Below are positions 1 to 4,852 of a stretch of 11,662 nucleotides of DNA, in pieces. The DNA is from an uncultured Clostridium sp. (GTDB taxonomy: Bacteria > Bacillota > Clostridia > Lachnospirales > Anaerotignaceae). Each line of letters begins with the position of its first letter. Position 1 is the first letter of the stretch. The notes under the pieces were generated by a model. It was not told the DNA's origin and made no database searches. It was given only the letters and a program-made list of their open reading frames with translations. A program made the position numbers and the translations under genes. The stretch covers positions 1 to 11,662 of the forward strand of contig CAMXTM010000034.1 in assembly GCA_947246775.1 (NCBI GenBank), given 5' to 3'.

Positions 1-54
1 TTTGTGCTGGAAAATAAGGCAAATGCAATTTATTATTTACAGCAAGGTTCATAA
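1..54 (+). CDS. C-terminal tail of an unidentified gene (partial)
   Basis: Frame 1 is open from the window edge and ends at a TAA at 52-54, giving 17 visible residues that end in ...YYLQQGS. A hairpin with a T-run follows ten bases later, as expected at the end of a transcription unit. Too little is visible to name a family. The call rests only on the open frame and the terminator placement. Confidence 0.4.
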   Translation, partial: FVLENKANAIYYLQQGS

Positions 55-63
55 AAAAATGTT

Positions 64-95
64 AAATGACTTAGTGTAGTGCTAGGTCATTTTTA
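64..95 (+). terminator. Rho-independent terminator
   Basis: An 11-bp stem is formed by 64-74 and 82-92 (one G-U pair) with a 7-nt loop, followed by a T-rich tail. It lies between the gene tail at 1-54 and the next start at 118, so it probably ends the upstream unit. Confidence 0.65.
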
Positions 96-117
96 TTATA
101 ATAGGAGTGTAGGCTTT

Positions 118-546
118 ATGAAAACAGAAACTTATTTAAAGCAAATACAAAAAATAGATATCGTAATCAAACAAAAAAAGCTAGAACTTGTAAAAATACA
201 ATCTATTTTAAATAGTGGTATAATATCAATCAATTATACAAGTGAAAAGGTGAAAACAAGTACATCAACAGAAGCTTCTTTTGAGAAACTAGTAGACAAA
301 AAAAATGACTTAGAGAATGAAATTAATGTGGAAATCAATAAATTTATTGATAAACAACATACAATTATCAATCAGATTCAAACACTTGAAAACCCTATTT
401 ATGTAGAAGTTCTTTATAAAAAATATGTTGAGTACAAGCCCGCAGCAAGAATTGCTCGCGAAATTCATTACAGTTCACACCACACAATGAAGTTAGTGCA
501 ATATGCTTTATTGGAATTTGAAAAAAAGTTTTTAAGCGAAAGTTAA
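118..546 (+). CDS. DUF1492/ArpU-like phage transcriptional regulator
   Basis: This 142-residue protein resembles the DUF1492 / ArpU-RinA-type phage late regulators, which are small sigma-like activators. Residues about 1-100 form a lysine- and glutamate-rich coiled coil (MKTETYLKQIQKID..., then ...DLENEINVEINKFIDKQ). The C-terminal 45 residues hold a helix-turn-helix-like segment (YKPAARIAREIHYSSHHTMKLV). An in-frame ATG at 79 exists, but it lies inside the terminator stem; the ATG at 118 is preceded by AGGAG at a good distance and is chosen. In phages such genes sit just before the small terminase gene; here only non-coding DNA follows, so it is probably a leftover of a prophage. Family assignment is from overall architecture, not a profile search. 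Confidence 0.6.
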   Translation: MKTETYLKQIQKIDIVIKQKKLELVKIQSILNSGIISINYTSEKVKTSTSTEASFEKLVDKKNDLENEINVEINKFIDKQHTIINQIQTLENPIYVEVLYKKYVEYKPAARIAREIHYSSHHTMKLVQYALLEFEKKFLSES

Positions 547-571
547 CATTTGTTGACTTTCAAACTATGTA
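543..571 (+). promoter_or_regulatory. Possible promoter at the end of the phage-like regulator
   Basis: TTAACA (543-548) and TATGTA (566-571) are 17 bp apart. The -35 overlaps the stop codon of the preceding gene. A repeated GTTGAC/GTTGAT motif lies nearby (551-624). Phage late promoters often sit at this place, but nothing recognisable is left downstream. Weak call. Confidence 0.25.
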
Positions 572-774
572 ATATTGAGAAAACCTGAAATAAAAAGATA
601 AAATTGTTGATAAAAGTTGACATTGAAAAAGCTAGTTATTGAAAAAAATTGAAATAGAATTGCTTTATAGACATGATTTTTTTGTTCTTTATTTGTTCCT
701 TGCTTTTATTTTTAGAAACTATTTTTTACTATTTACTACTAAGCTAAATTTAATGTGATTGCTGTAAATTCAAG
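547..774. other. Non-coding AT-rich stretch
   Basis: No open frame with a ribosome binding site is visible on either strand. Several TTGAC-like boxes (554-559, 618-623) lack convincing -10 partners. It probably represents decayed sequence after the phage-like regulator. Confidence 0.5.
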
Positions 775-817
775 GCTTTTGACGTGCTACTTTATTATAG
801 TATATTGTGTCAAAAGC
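775..817. repeat. 9-bp inverted repeat flanking a promoter
   Basis: GCTTTTGAC (775-783) and its exact complement GTCAAAAGC (809-817) are separated by 25 bp and bracket the candidate promoter at 779-806. The right arm also forms the left arm of a smaller hairpin (812-818 with 825-831). It may be an operator or an RNA structure, or chance. Confidence 0.4.
779..806 (+). promoter_or_regulatory. Plus-strand promoter of repeat copy 1
   Basis: TTGACG (779-784) and TATATT (801-806) are 16 bp apart. A transcript starting near 813 would read through the short conserved peptide frame and stop at the hairpin at 861-901. In the type I toxin-antitoxin interpretation this would be the former toxin promoter. 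Confidence 0.4.
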
Positions 818-858
818 GATGTTGCGCTTTTATTTGAAATAAGAGAAATGTTTGCAAT

Positions 859-953
859 AAAAAACTACCCATCATAGCTTTCACCGAGCTAGGGTAGTTT
901 TCCTATCACAGTAGAGTGAGAGTAGACCACTTTGTGGTGACTGCTCCCTTTAT
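859..953 (-). ncRNA. Putative antisense small RNA, copy 1
   Basis: The promoter on the minus strand predicts a start near 953. The RNA would begin with the 920-946 hairpin and end at the 861-901 hairpin, which on this strand is followed by six T (859-864). The predicted length is about 95 nt. It would be antisense to the end of the plus-strand transcript, like RatA/SR4-type antitoxin RNAs. Expression is inferred from promoter and terminator only. Confidence 0.45.
861..901. terminator. Bidirectional terminator hairpin, copy 1
   Basis: Lower stem AAAACTACCC (861-870) pairs with GGGTAGTTTT (892-901); upper stem TAGCT (875-879) pairs with AGCTA (887-891). A T-run follows on both strands, stronger on the minus strand. 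Confidence 0.6.
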
Positions 954-959
954 GGGTAA

Positions 960-989
960 ATTATAACACAATAAGATGTGTTTTGTAAA
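960..989 (-). promoter_or_regulatory. Minus-strand promoter of antisense RNA 1
   Basis: On the minus strand, TTTACA (984-989) and a perfect TATAAT (960-965) are separated by 18 bp. The same boxes and the same spacing recur in copy 2, which supports function. Confidence 0.6.
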
Positions 990-1048
990 GCGCTTATTCC
1001 ATAATAGGTGCTTTTTCTTTTATTTAAAATAAGAGAAATCATTGCAAT

Positions 1049-1141
1049 AAAAAACTACCCATCATAGCTCACCACAGCTAGAGTAGTTTTTTATCCAAAG
1101 CCTCGAGGGCGACCATTTTCATGGTGGCTGTTCCCTTTCAT
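1049..1141 (-). ncRNA. Putative antisense small RNA, copy 2
   Basis: The minus-strand promoter predicts a start near 1141. The RNA would contain the 1105-1133 hairpin and end at the 1051-1090 hairpin followed by six T on this strand (1049-1054), giving about 93 nt. It is homologous in layout to the RNA at 859-953. Function as an antitoxin RNA is an inference. Confidence 0.45.
1051..1092. terminator. Bidirectional terminator hairpin, copy 2
   Basis: AAAACTAC (1051-1058) pairs with GTAGTTTT (1083-1090) and TAGCT (1065-1069) with AGCTA (1076-1080). Six T follow or close the stem on each strand. Confidence 0.6.
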
Positions 1142-1147
1142 AAATAA

Positions 1148-1177
1148 AGTATAGCATAATTCTATTGATTTTGTAAA
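1148..1177 (-). promoter_or_regulatory. Minus-strand promoter of antisense RNA 2
   Basis: On the minus strand, TTTACA (1172-1177) and TATACT (1148-1153) are 18 bp apart, the same geometry as in copy 1. Confidence 0.6.
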
Positions 1178-1209
1178 GCACTTCTTAACAACAAATGCAG
1201 AGCAAAAAC

Positions 1210-2697
1210 TCAAGCGTTTAAAGTAACACATTTTGTAGCTATTTTTTGTATAAAGGCAGCATCATGTTCCACAAAAAGCATCGTAGGCTGATACTCCAAC
1301 AGCAGTGTTTCAATTTGTATACGAGAAAGCACATCTACAAAATTTAGCGGCTCGTCCCACACATACAAATGTGCGCTCTGACAAAGGCTCTTTGATAACA
1401 GCACTTTTTTCTTTTGTCCTCCGCTAAAGTCTTCTATCTTTTTATCAAACTGTTCCCTAGAAAATCCTAGTTTTCTCAATATTCCCAAAAACAAGCTATA
1501 TCTTATCTTTTCTTTTTCTGCATATTCCTGCAATGTACCACTTAAATGACTGGTATCTTGGCTAACATAAGAAATTTTTAAGCCTGCTCCTTTTTGTATT
1601 TGTCCCTCAAAGGTAATTTGTTCACCCAATATCCACTTTAACAGGCTTGTTTTTCCTGTGCCATTTCCACCCTGTAGGGCAATTCTATCTCCTCTTTGTA
1701 CACAAAAGGAAACTGGTTGAAACACTTTTTTCTCCCCATAGTACAAAGATACTTCTTTACATTCCAGTAAAGTCATTTTATGATATTGCAAGAGAGATAA
1801 TTTCAGGTTTTCCTCTTTTTCTATATTTTTCAGCAATTTTGACTTTTGCTCAATCGCCTCTTCTTTTCTATTTGTAATAGACATAGAACGTTTCATCATT
1901 TTAGCTGCCTTATGTCCAATATATCCCTTATCAGGCTTTAACCCAGAACTATCTTTCCCCGCTTTTTTGGTTTTTTCTACTTTATTAGACCAGTCTGCTG
2001 TTTTTCTAGCTGCCGCAGTAAGAGATTGTATTTCTCTTTTTAGTTTTTCATTTTCTGCTATCTCAAAAGCATCTTGTCTTTGTTTGTTTTGCTGCCAAGT
2101 GCTAAAATTTCCTTTTTGTAGCTCTATATTTTGCCGATTGATAGAAAGAATATGGTCTATTGTATCATCTAAAAACTGTCTATCATGAGAGACAAGCAAA
2201 AATCCTTTTTTTCTTTTTAAATAGTTGCTTACTGTTTTTCTACCTAGTGCATCTAGGTGATTTGTAGGCTCATCAATCAACAAAAAGTGGTTCTTTCGTA
2301 AAAAAAGTGTTGCCAAAAGTACTTTTGTCTGCTCTCCATTGCTTAAATGATAATAAGGACGCCATAAAACTTCTTCTTCTACTTCCAATAGTGACAATTC
2401 TTTTTTTATTTGCCAATATTCGCACTCTGGCGCAATTTGTTCTACAACATCTATTGTATTATTTTGTTTTTGCTCTACTTCAAAAGGAAAATAGTCAAAT
2501 TGTACGGTTGATACAATACTTCCTCTATATTCATACTGCCCCATCAGCAATTTTAAAAAAGTTGTCTTTCCTCTGCCATTTCTGCCTGTAAAGCCTAATT
2601 TCCAGTCGGTGTCTAATCGTAAAGAAACATCATCAAATATAAGGTCATAACTACCATCATATCCAAATGTTAAATGTGATATTTGTATAAACGACAT
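1210..2697 (-). CDS. Lsa-family ABC-F ribosome protection protein
   Basis: This 495-residue protein has two ABC ATPase domains and no membrane segments, so it belongs to the ABC-F class. It closely resembles Lsa proteins, which bind the ribosomal E site and displace lincosamides, streptogramin A and pleuromutilins. Domain 1 has Walker A GRNGRGKTT (38-46), signature LSNGE (118-122), Walker B LLIDEPTNHLD (139-149) and SHD (170-172). A charged interdomain linker spans about 200-315. Domain 2 has GGNGTGKTS, FSGGQKKK, WDEPLNFVD and an EHD switch. VLWRPYYHLSNGEQTKVLL and WDEPLNFVDV are typical Lsa wording. The start at 2697 is chosen because AAGGAGG precedes it; an in-frame start ten codons upstream (2727) would place this site inside the gene. 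Expression is probably controlled by the attenuator leader at 2698-3047. Whether it gives clinical-level resistance cannot be told; the related CplR family is an alternative name. Confidence 0.9.
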   Translation of the reverse strand: MSFIQISHLTFGYDGSYDLIFDDVSLRLDTDWKLGFTGRNGRGKTTFLKLLMGQYEYRGSIVSTVQFDYFPFEVEQKQNNTIDVVEQIAPECEYWQIKKELSLLEVEEEVLWRPYYHLSNGEQTKVLLATLFLRKNHFLLIDEPTNHLDALGRKTVSNYLKRKKGFLLVSHDRQFLDDTIDHILSINRQNIELQKGNFSTWQQNKQRQDAFEIAENEKLKREIQSLTAAARKTADWSNKVEKTKKAGKDSSGLKPDKGYIGHKAAKMMKRSMSITNRKEEAIEQKSKLLKNIEKEENLKLSLLQYHKMTLLECKEVSLYYGEKKVFQPVSFCVQRGDRIALQGGNGTGKTSLLKWILGEQITFEGQIQKGAGLKISYVSQDTSHLSGTLQEYAEKEKIRYSLFLGILRKLGFSREQFDKKIEDFSGGQKKKVLLSKSLCQSAHLYVWDEPLNFVDVLSRIQIETLLLEYQPTMLFVEHDAAFIQKIATKCVTLNA

Positions 2698-2741
2698 ATA
2701 TATTCCTCCTTGTGTGAAAAACTCCACAGCAAAAAAAGCAC

Positions 2742-2776
2742 AAAAAAATGTCTCTTGAGAAAATGCTCAAGAGACA
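2742..2776 (-). terminator. Attenuator terminator upstream of the ABC-F gene
   Basis: TGTCTCTTGAG and its exact complement CTCAAGAGACA (2749-2759 with 2766-2776) form an 11-bp stem with a 6-nt loop. On the minus strand it is followed by seven T (2742-2748). It lies inside the leader about 45 nt before the start codon, so it can only act as a conditional terminator of this gene. Confidence 0.85.
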
Positions 2777-2982
2777 ACAATACAAACCATGAATATTGTT
2801 TGTTATATAAAAAACCTTTTACGAGGGTCTTATATGCAAAATTTCTTTTTTACCAAAAGAAATAGGGGAGTTAGCGGACAAAACCCTCAAGGTTTTTTAC
2901 TTTTGGAGTAATAGTGTCATTTTCTTGCTGGGGATAATAAAGTAAGGTGCAGTCAAACTCCTCACTTTTTACTATACAGTTA

Positions 2983-3009
2983 TTATTTGCAAGAAAATGT
3001 TACTATCAC
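2983..3009 (-). CDS. Leader peptide MIVTFSCK of the ABC-F attenuator
   Basis: An 8-codon ORF starts with GTG at 3009 and ends with TAA (2983-2985), followed directly by a second TAA. AAGGAG (3017-3022) precedes the start by 7 nt, an ideal spacing. Most of the ORF and part of its ribosome binding site lie in the 5' arm of the first leader stem. Ribosome stalling here would open the stem. Small leader ORFs of this type precede several antibiotic-induced ABC-F genes; this one is predicted from sequence alone. Confidence 0.5.
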   Translation of the reverse strand: MIVTFSCK

Positions 3010-3053
3010 ACTATCACTCCTTATTTTATAAAAATTCTTTATTACGCATTATT

Positions 3054-3082
3054 ATAATATCAAAACAATATTTTTTTGTCAA
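3054..3082 (-). promoter_or_regulatory. Promoter of the ABC-F leader
   Basis: On the minus strand a perfect TTGACA (3077-3082) and TATTAT (3054-3059) are 17 bp apart, with a further TATAAT three bases downstream. Confidence 0.7.
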
Positions 3083-3143
3083 TATAAATTTTATTAATTT
3101 TTATATAACATATCTCAATTTTTTTTATTTTACTATAATTATA

Positions 3144-3173
3144 TTGAAATATAAACAATACTTAGTGTAAAAT
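3144..3173 (+). promoter_or_regulatory. Candidate promoter of the DUF4177-like gene
   Basis: TTGAAA (3144-3149) and TAAAAT (3168-3173) are 18 bp apart, about 30 bp before the gene start at 3205. It diverges from the ABC-F promoter; about 60 bp separate the two. Confidence 0.4.
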
Positions 3174-3204
3174 TAGTATAAATCAGATAAAGGAGGATAT
3201 TACA

Positions 3205-3381
3205 ATGAAAAAATATGAATATAAAGTAATTCCTATTTCCACAACTGTGGTTATCACTACAAAACAATATAAAAAGATTGCGCAGGAATTTGAAAAAGAA
3301 TTAAATCAACTTGGTGCTGAGGGTTGGGAGCTTATCCAGTACAAAGAGGGCTTTTTTTTCTTTAAAAAAGAAATTTTATAA
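3205..3381 (+). CDS. DUF4177-like small protein
   Basis: This 58-residue protein starts at an ATG preceded by AAAGGAGG. The sequence begins MKKYEYKVIPI and has the hallmark LNQLGAEGWELIQY segment near residues 34-46, followed by a hydrophobic GFFFFKK strand. This is the layout of the DUF4177 family of single small domains, whose function is unknown. It has no signal peptide or membrane segment. It lies between two promoters of its own strand and is probably transcribed alone or read through into the next gene. Confidence 0.75.
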   Translation: MKKYEYKVIPISTTVVITTKQYKKIAQEFEKELNQLGAEGWELIQYKEGFFFFKKEIL

Positions 3382-3392
3382 ACAGCTTATTG

Positions 3393-3421
3393 CTAACAAA
3401 ATATGTTATGTATGGTATAAT
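3393..3421 (+). promoter_or_regulatory. Extended -10 promoter of the small-gene pair
   Basis: A perfect TATAAT (3416-3421) is preceded by TGG (3413-3415), an extended -10, with a weak CTAACA (3393-3398) 17 bp upstream. It lies about 35 bp before the start at 3457. Confidence 0.55.
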
Positions 3422-3456
3422 AAAAGAATTCAAACAAATACAAAGGAGGAAAAACT

Positions 3457-3839
3457 ATGCAGCACAAAGTAAAAGTTACCGTAATAGATAAAAAAGTATA
3501 CCCAGAACTACAGTTACAATATTGTGCAGACCCTACTGTGGGAGCATGCCCTTGTTACAACATAGGTGATGAATTTTTATTTGAACGATACGGAAAAGCT
3601 GACAACTTTTGGCACATGGGACTTCATACGCTAACACAAAGCAACAATGCCGCAGAAAATGTCGCAGCAAAATTAAGCAAGAACTACAAAAATTATATTT
3701 CGTAATTGATGTTACATTCCAAAACGATGAGCAAGGACAAGAATATTTAGAAATCTTTTTACAAAAAGACATAGATAATGTTGTAATAGGAAATACTATA
3801 GAAAATTGTGGGCAATATCAAGTAACACGCATTGATTAA
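3457..3839 (+). pseudogene. Small cysteine-containing protein, frameshifted (TIGR04076-like?)
   Basis: The first frame starts at 3457 after AAGGAGG and reads MQHKVKVTVIDKKVYPELQ..., then a GACPCYNIGDEF cysteine segment near residues 29-40. It ends early at 3705. The second half (...QELQKLYFVIDVTFQND... to ...CGQYQVTRID) continues in another frame to TAA 3837-3839, with no ribosome binding site of its own. Adding one A to the AAAA run at 3669-3672 joins both into a smooth 127-residue protein (...NVAAKIKQELQKLYF...). The N-terminal half resembles TIGR04076-type proteins of unknown function; the C-terminal half fits less well. A real mutation, a phase-variable A-run or a sequencing error would all look the same. 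It shares a promoter with the downstream gene (21-nt gap). Confidence 0.6.
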
Positions 3840-3860
3840 TGTACATAGGAGGGTAGCAAG

Positions 3861-4148
3861 ATGAGTTTAGTCATTAACATTTATTACACAGGCAAAAATG
3901 GCAATGCTAAAAAATTTGCAGAAGAAATGGTTACAAGCGGCACAGTAGATTTGATTCGGGCAGAAGAAGGAAATGAAAAATATGAATATTTTTTCCCTAT
4001 GGACGATGAGGAAACTATACTATTGATAGACAGTTGGAAAGACCAACACGCACTAGATATGCACCACAAGTCAGAAATGATGAACAAAATTGCTGCATTA
4101 CGTCAAAAATATCATTTAAAAATGAAAGTAGAACGCTTTTCTGATTAA
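3861..4148 (+). CDS. ABM-domain protein, putative quinol monooxygenase
   Basis: This 95-residue protein has the length and pattern of single-domain ABM (antibiotic biosynthesis monooxygenase) proteins such as YgiN, which form dimeric ferredoxin-like barrels. Visible marks are the opening strand LVINIYYTG, a central YEYFFPMDDEETILLIDSW strand pair ending at Trp59, and the following DQHALDMHHKSEMM helix, where family members keep a histidine. It starts at an ATG 21 nt after the preceding frameshifted gene with a clear AGGAGGG site, so the two are probably one transcript. The exact substrate is unknown; many family members act on quinones or aromatic compounds, others may only sense or bind them. 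Confidence 0.75.
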   Translation: MSLVINIYYTGKNGNAKKFAEEMVTSGTVDLIRAEEGNEKYEYFFPMDDEETILLIDSWKDQHALDMHHKSEMMNKIAALRQKYHLKMKVERFSD

Positions 4149-4163
4149 AATAATGCGATTTTT

Positions 4164-4257
4164 TCCTTATTTAAAACAAAAAAAACATTTTTTAGTAAGC
4201 AAAATGAGAGCAAGCCACTTTTTGGTGGCTGCTCCCTTTTATTAACAAAGTTTTATA
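4164..4257. repeat. Third, deleted copy of the structured repeat
   Basis: The block keeps the TTATTTAAAA start of the element (about 4167-4176) and the second hairpin (4208-4212 with 4230-4234, 4214-4218 with 4225-4229), followed by the same GCTGCTCCCTTT run. The central terminator hairpin and conserved peptide frame are missing, and the minus-strand promoter is weak (TATAAA at 4252-4257, no matching -35). It fills the gap between two convergent genes and may now serve only as a transcript end. Confidence 0.45.
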
Positions 4258-4275
4258 ACCTATTTTCCTATTTTT

Positions 4276-4797
4276 TTATATCTCATTCATTTTATTTGCA
4301 AAAGCCTGTATCTTATATTCTTCTATTGTACAAAAGTTTGTTTTTCCATCTAACTGTATCAATTCACCTTTTCTATACGCTTGGTTTTTGGTTGCTACTT
4401 TAAGCAATTTCCTTTCCATAGCAGTCATTTTTTCATACTGGAAATATCCCCCTATTGAGGCAATACAAGCTGCATGATTAACCAATTCCCTTGAAAAACT
4501 ATTTAATGCATAGCCCTTTATTTGATTATAAATTTCTGTCATACAGCAAAAACAAATGCCAAAATGTCTTTCTAACAATTCCTGCTGATACTTTTTACCA
4601 AATTTTTTGACGTACTTTGGCACATCTCCTGCATATACTGCACTAAACAGCACTACTTTTTTATATTTTGAAAAATCTACTTCTTTTATCTCCTTTAAAT
4701 TGACAATCTCTACTTCTCCCTCAAGCATATTTGCCAATACAGGCGCATACTGCTCTGTTGCTCCATATTTTGATGCATAACCAAGTAATATACTCAA
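4276..4797 (-). CDS. Flavodoxin-domain protein (HemG/Flavodoxin_5-like)
   Basis: The protein binds FMN and carries electrons or acts as an oxidoreductase. The phosphate loop GYASKYGATE is at residues 6-15, and a second flavin-contact segment VLFSAVYAGDVPKY follows. The C-terminal half has the FQYEKMTAMERKLLK helix seen in HemG-like flavodoxins. At 173 residues it is the right size. The TTG at 4797 is preferred: AAGGTGG lies 8 nt upstream. The GTG four codons earlier (4809) lacks such a site and would overlap it. It follows a C_GCAxxG_C_C gene and an RseC-family gene on the same strand, which points to a redox role. True protoporphyrinogen oxidase activity is unproven; no heme genes are nearby. 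Confidence 0.75.
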   Translation of the reverse strand: MSILLGYASKYGATEQYAPVLANMLEGEVEIVNLKEIKEVDFSKYKKVVLFSAVYAGDVPKYVKKFGKKYQQELLERHFGICFCCMTEIYNQIKGYALNSFSRELVNHAACIASIGGYFQYEKMTAMERKLLKVATKNQAYRKGELIQLDGKTNFCTIEEYKIQAFANKMNEI

Positions 4798-4831
4798 TTT
4801 TATCCCCACCTTATTTTACTGCATAGAAATA

Positions 4832-4852
4832 GAGAAATCATTGTGATTTCTC
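4832..4852 (-). terminator. Intercistronic hairpin
   Basis: GAGAAATCA (4832-4840) and TGATTTCTC (4844-4852) form a perfect 9-bp stem with a 3-nt loop that overlaps the stop codon of the upstream C_GCAxxG_C_C gene. The T-tail on the minus strand is interrupted (TATTTCTATG), so partial termination or mRNA end protection is likely rather than a full stop. Confidence 0.4.

Larger units (their letters stand above)
812..989. repeat. Structured repeat element, copy 1 (type I toxin-antitoxin-like)
   Basis: In order, the unit holds a small hairpin (812-818/825-831) and a 51-bp block (827-877) that matches copy 2 with only three substitutions. Then come a bidirectional terminator hairpin (861-901), a second hairpin (920-925 with 941-946, inner 926-930 with 934-938) and a minus-strand promoter (960-989). 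Copy 2 repeats the same order 190 bp further on. The plus strand keeps an open frame ending ...FEIREMFAIKNYPS at TAG 875-877, but without a convincing start and ribosome binding site. The layout (sense frame ending in the terminator, convergent antisense RNA) is that of Gram-positive holin-like type I toxin loci. The toxin N-terminus is not recognisable. Confidence 0.5.
987..1177. repeat. Structured repeat element, copy 2 (type I toxin-antitoxin-like)
   Basis: Same order as copy 1. It has a 12-bp first hairpin (987-998 with 1003-1014, G-U pairs included), a conserved frame block, a terminator hairpin (1051-1092), a second hairpin (about 1105-1133) and a minus-strand promoter (1148-1177). A GTG at 1008 opens a 19-codon frame to TAG 1065-1067 that contains LLFKIREIIAIKNYPS, nearly identical to the frame in copy 1. 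No ribosome binding site precedes this GTG. The terminator and second hairpin differ in sequence between copies but keep pairing, which suggests selection on RNA structure. Confidence 0.5.
2698..3047 (-). promoter_or_regulatory. Attenuator leader of the ABC-F gene
   Basis: About 350 nt lie between the predicted start (near 3047) and the ATG at 2697. In RNA order there is first a 24-bp stem (3008-3020 with 2905-2917, then 2989-2999 with 2918-2928) that buries a leader ORF and its ribosome binding site. Next is a large hairpin (2889-2898 with 2809-2818, and 2883-2888 with 2823-2828) enclosing a 9-bp hairpin (2841-2849/2855-2863). Last comes a perfect terminator at 2742-2776. The 3' arm segment 2918-2925 can pair either with the leader ORF (2992-2999) or with the terminator loop and stem (2758-2765). 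This offers a simple switch: a ribosome stalled on the leader ORF frees the arm to break the terminator. ABC-F and other ribosome-protection genes are known to use such attenuation; the pairing switch is inferred. Confidence 0.7.

Noticed and set aside
97..102. TATAAT box just before the phage-like regulator
   Set aside because: It would start transcription inside or after the ribosome binding site at 103-107 and has no -35, so it is only the T/A-rich tail of the terminator.
812..1177. CRISPR-like or rRNA/tRNA-like repeat
   Set aside because: There are only two long units with internal dyads, no short regular repeats with unique spacers, and no tRNA-like cloverleaf or conserved loop.
2683..2865. 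A 60-codon plus-strand frame within the ABC-F leader
   Set aside because: It is antisense to the structured leader and the ABC-F start, lacks a ribosome binding site, and is explained by the leader hairpins.
3665..3680. Programmed -1 frameshift joining the two frames of the small gene
   Set aside because: The phase of the AAAA run does not form a slippery X-XXY-YYZ heptamer, and I see no downstream pseudoknot; a one-base deletion explains the frames better.
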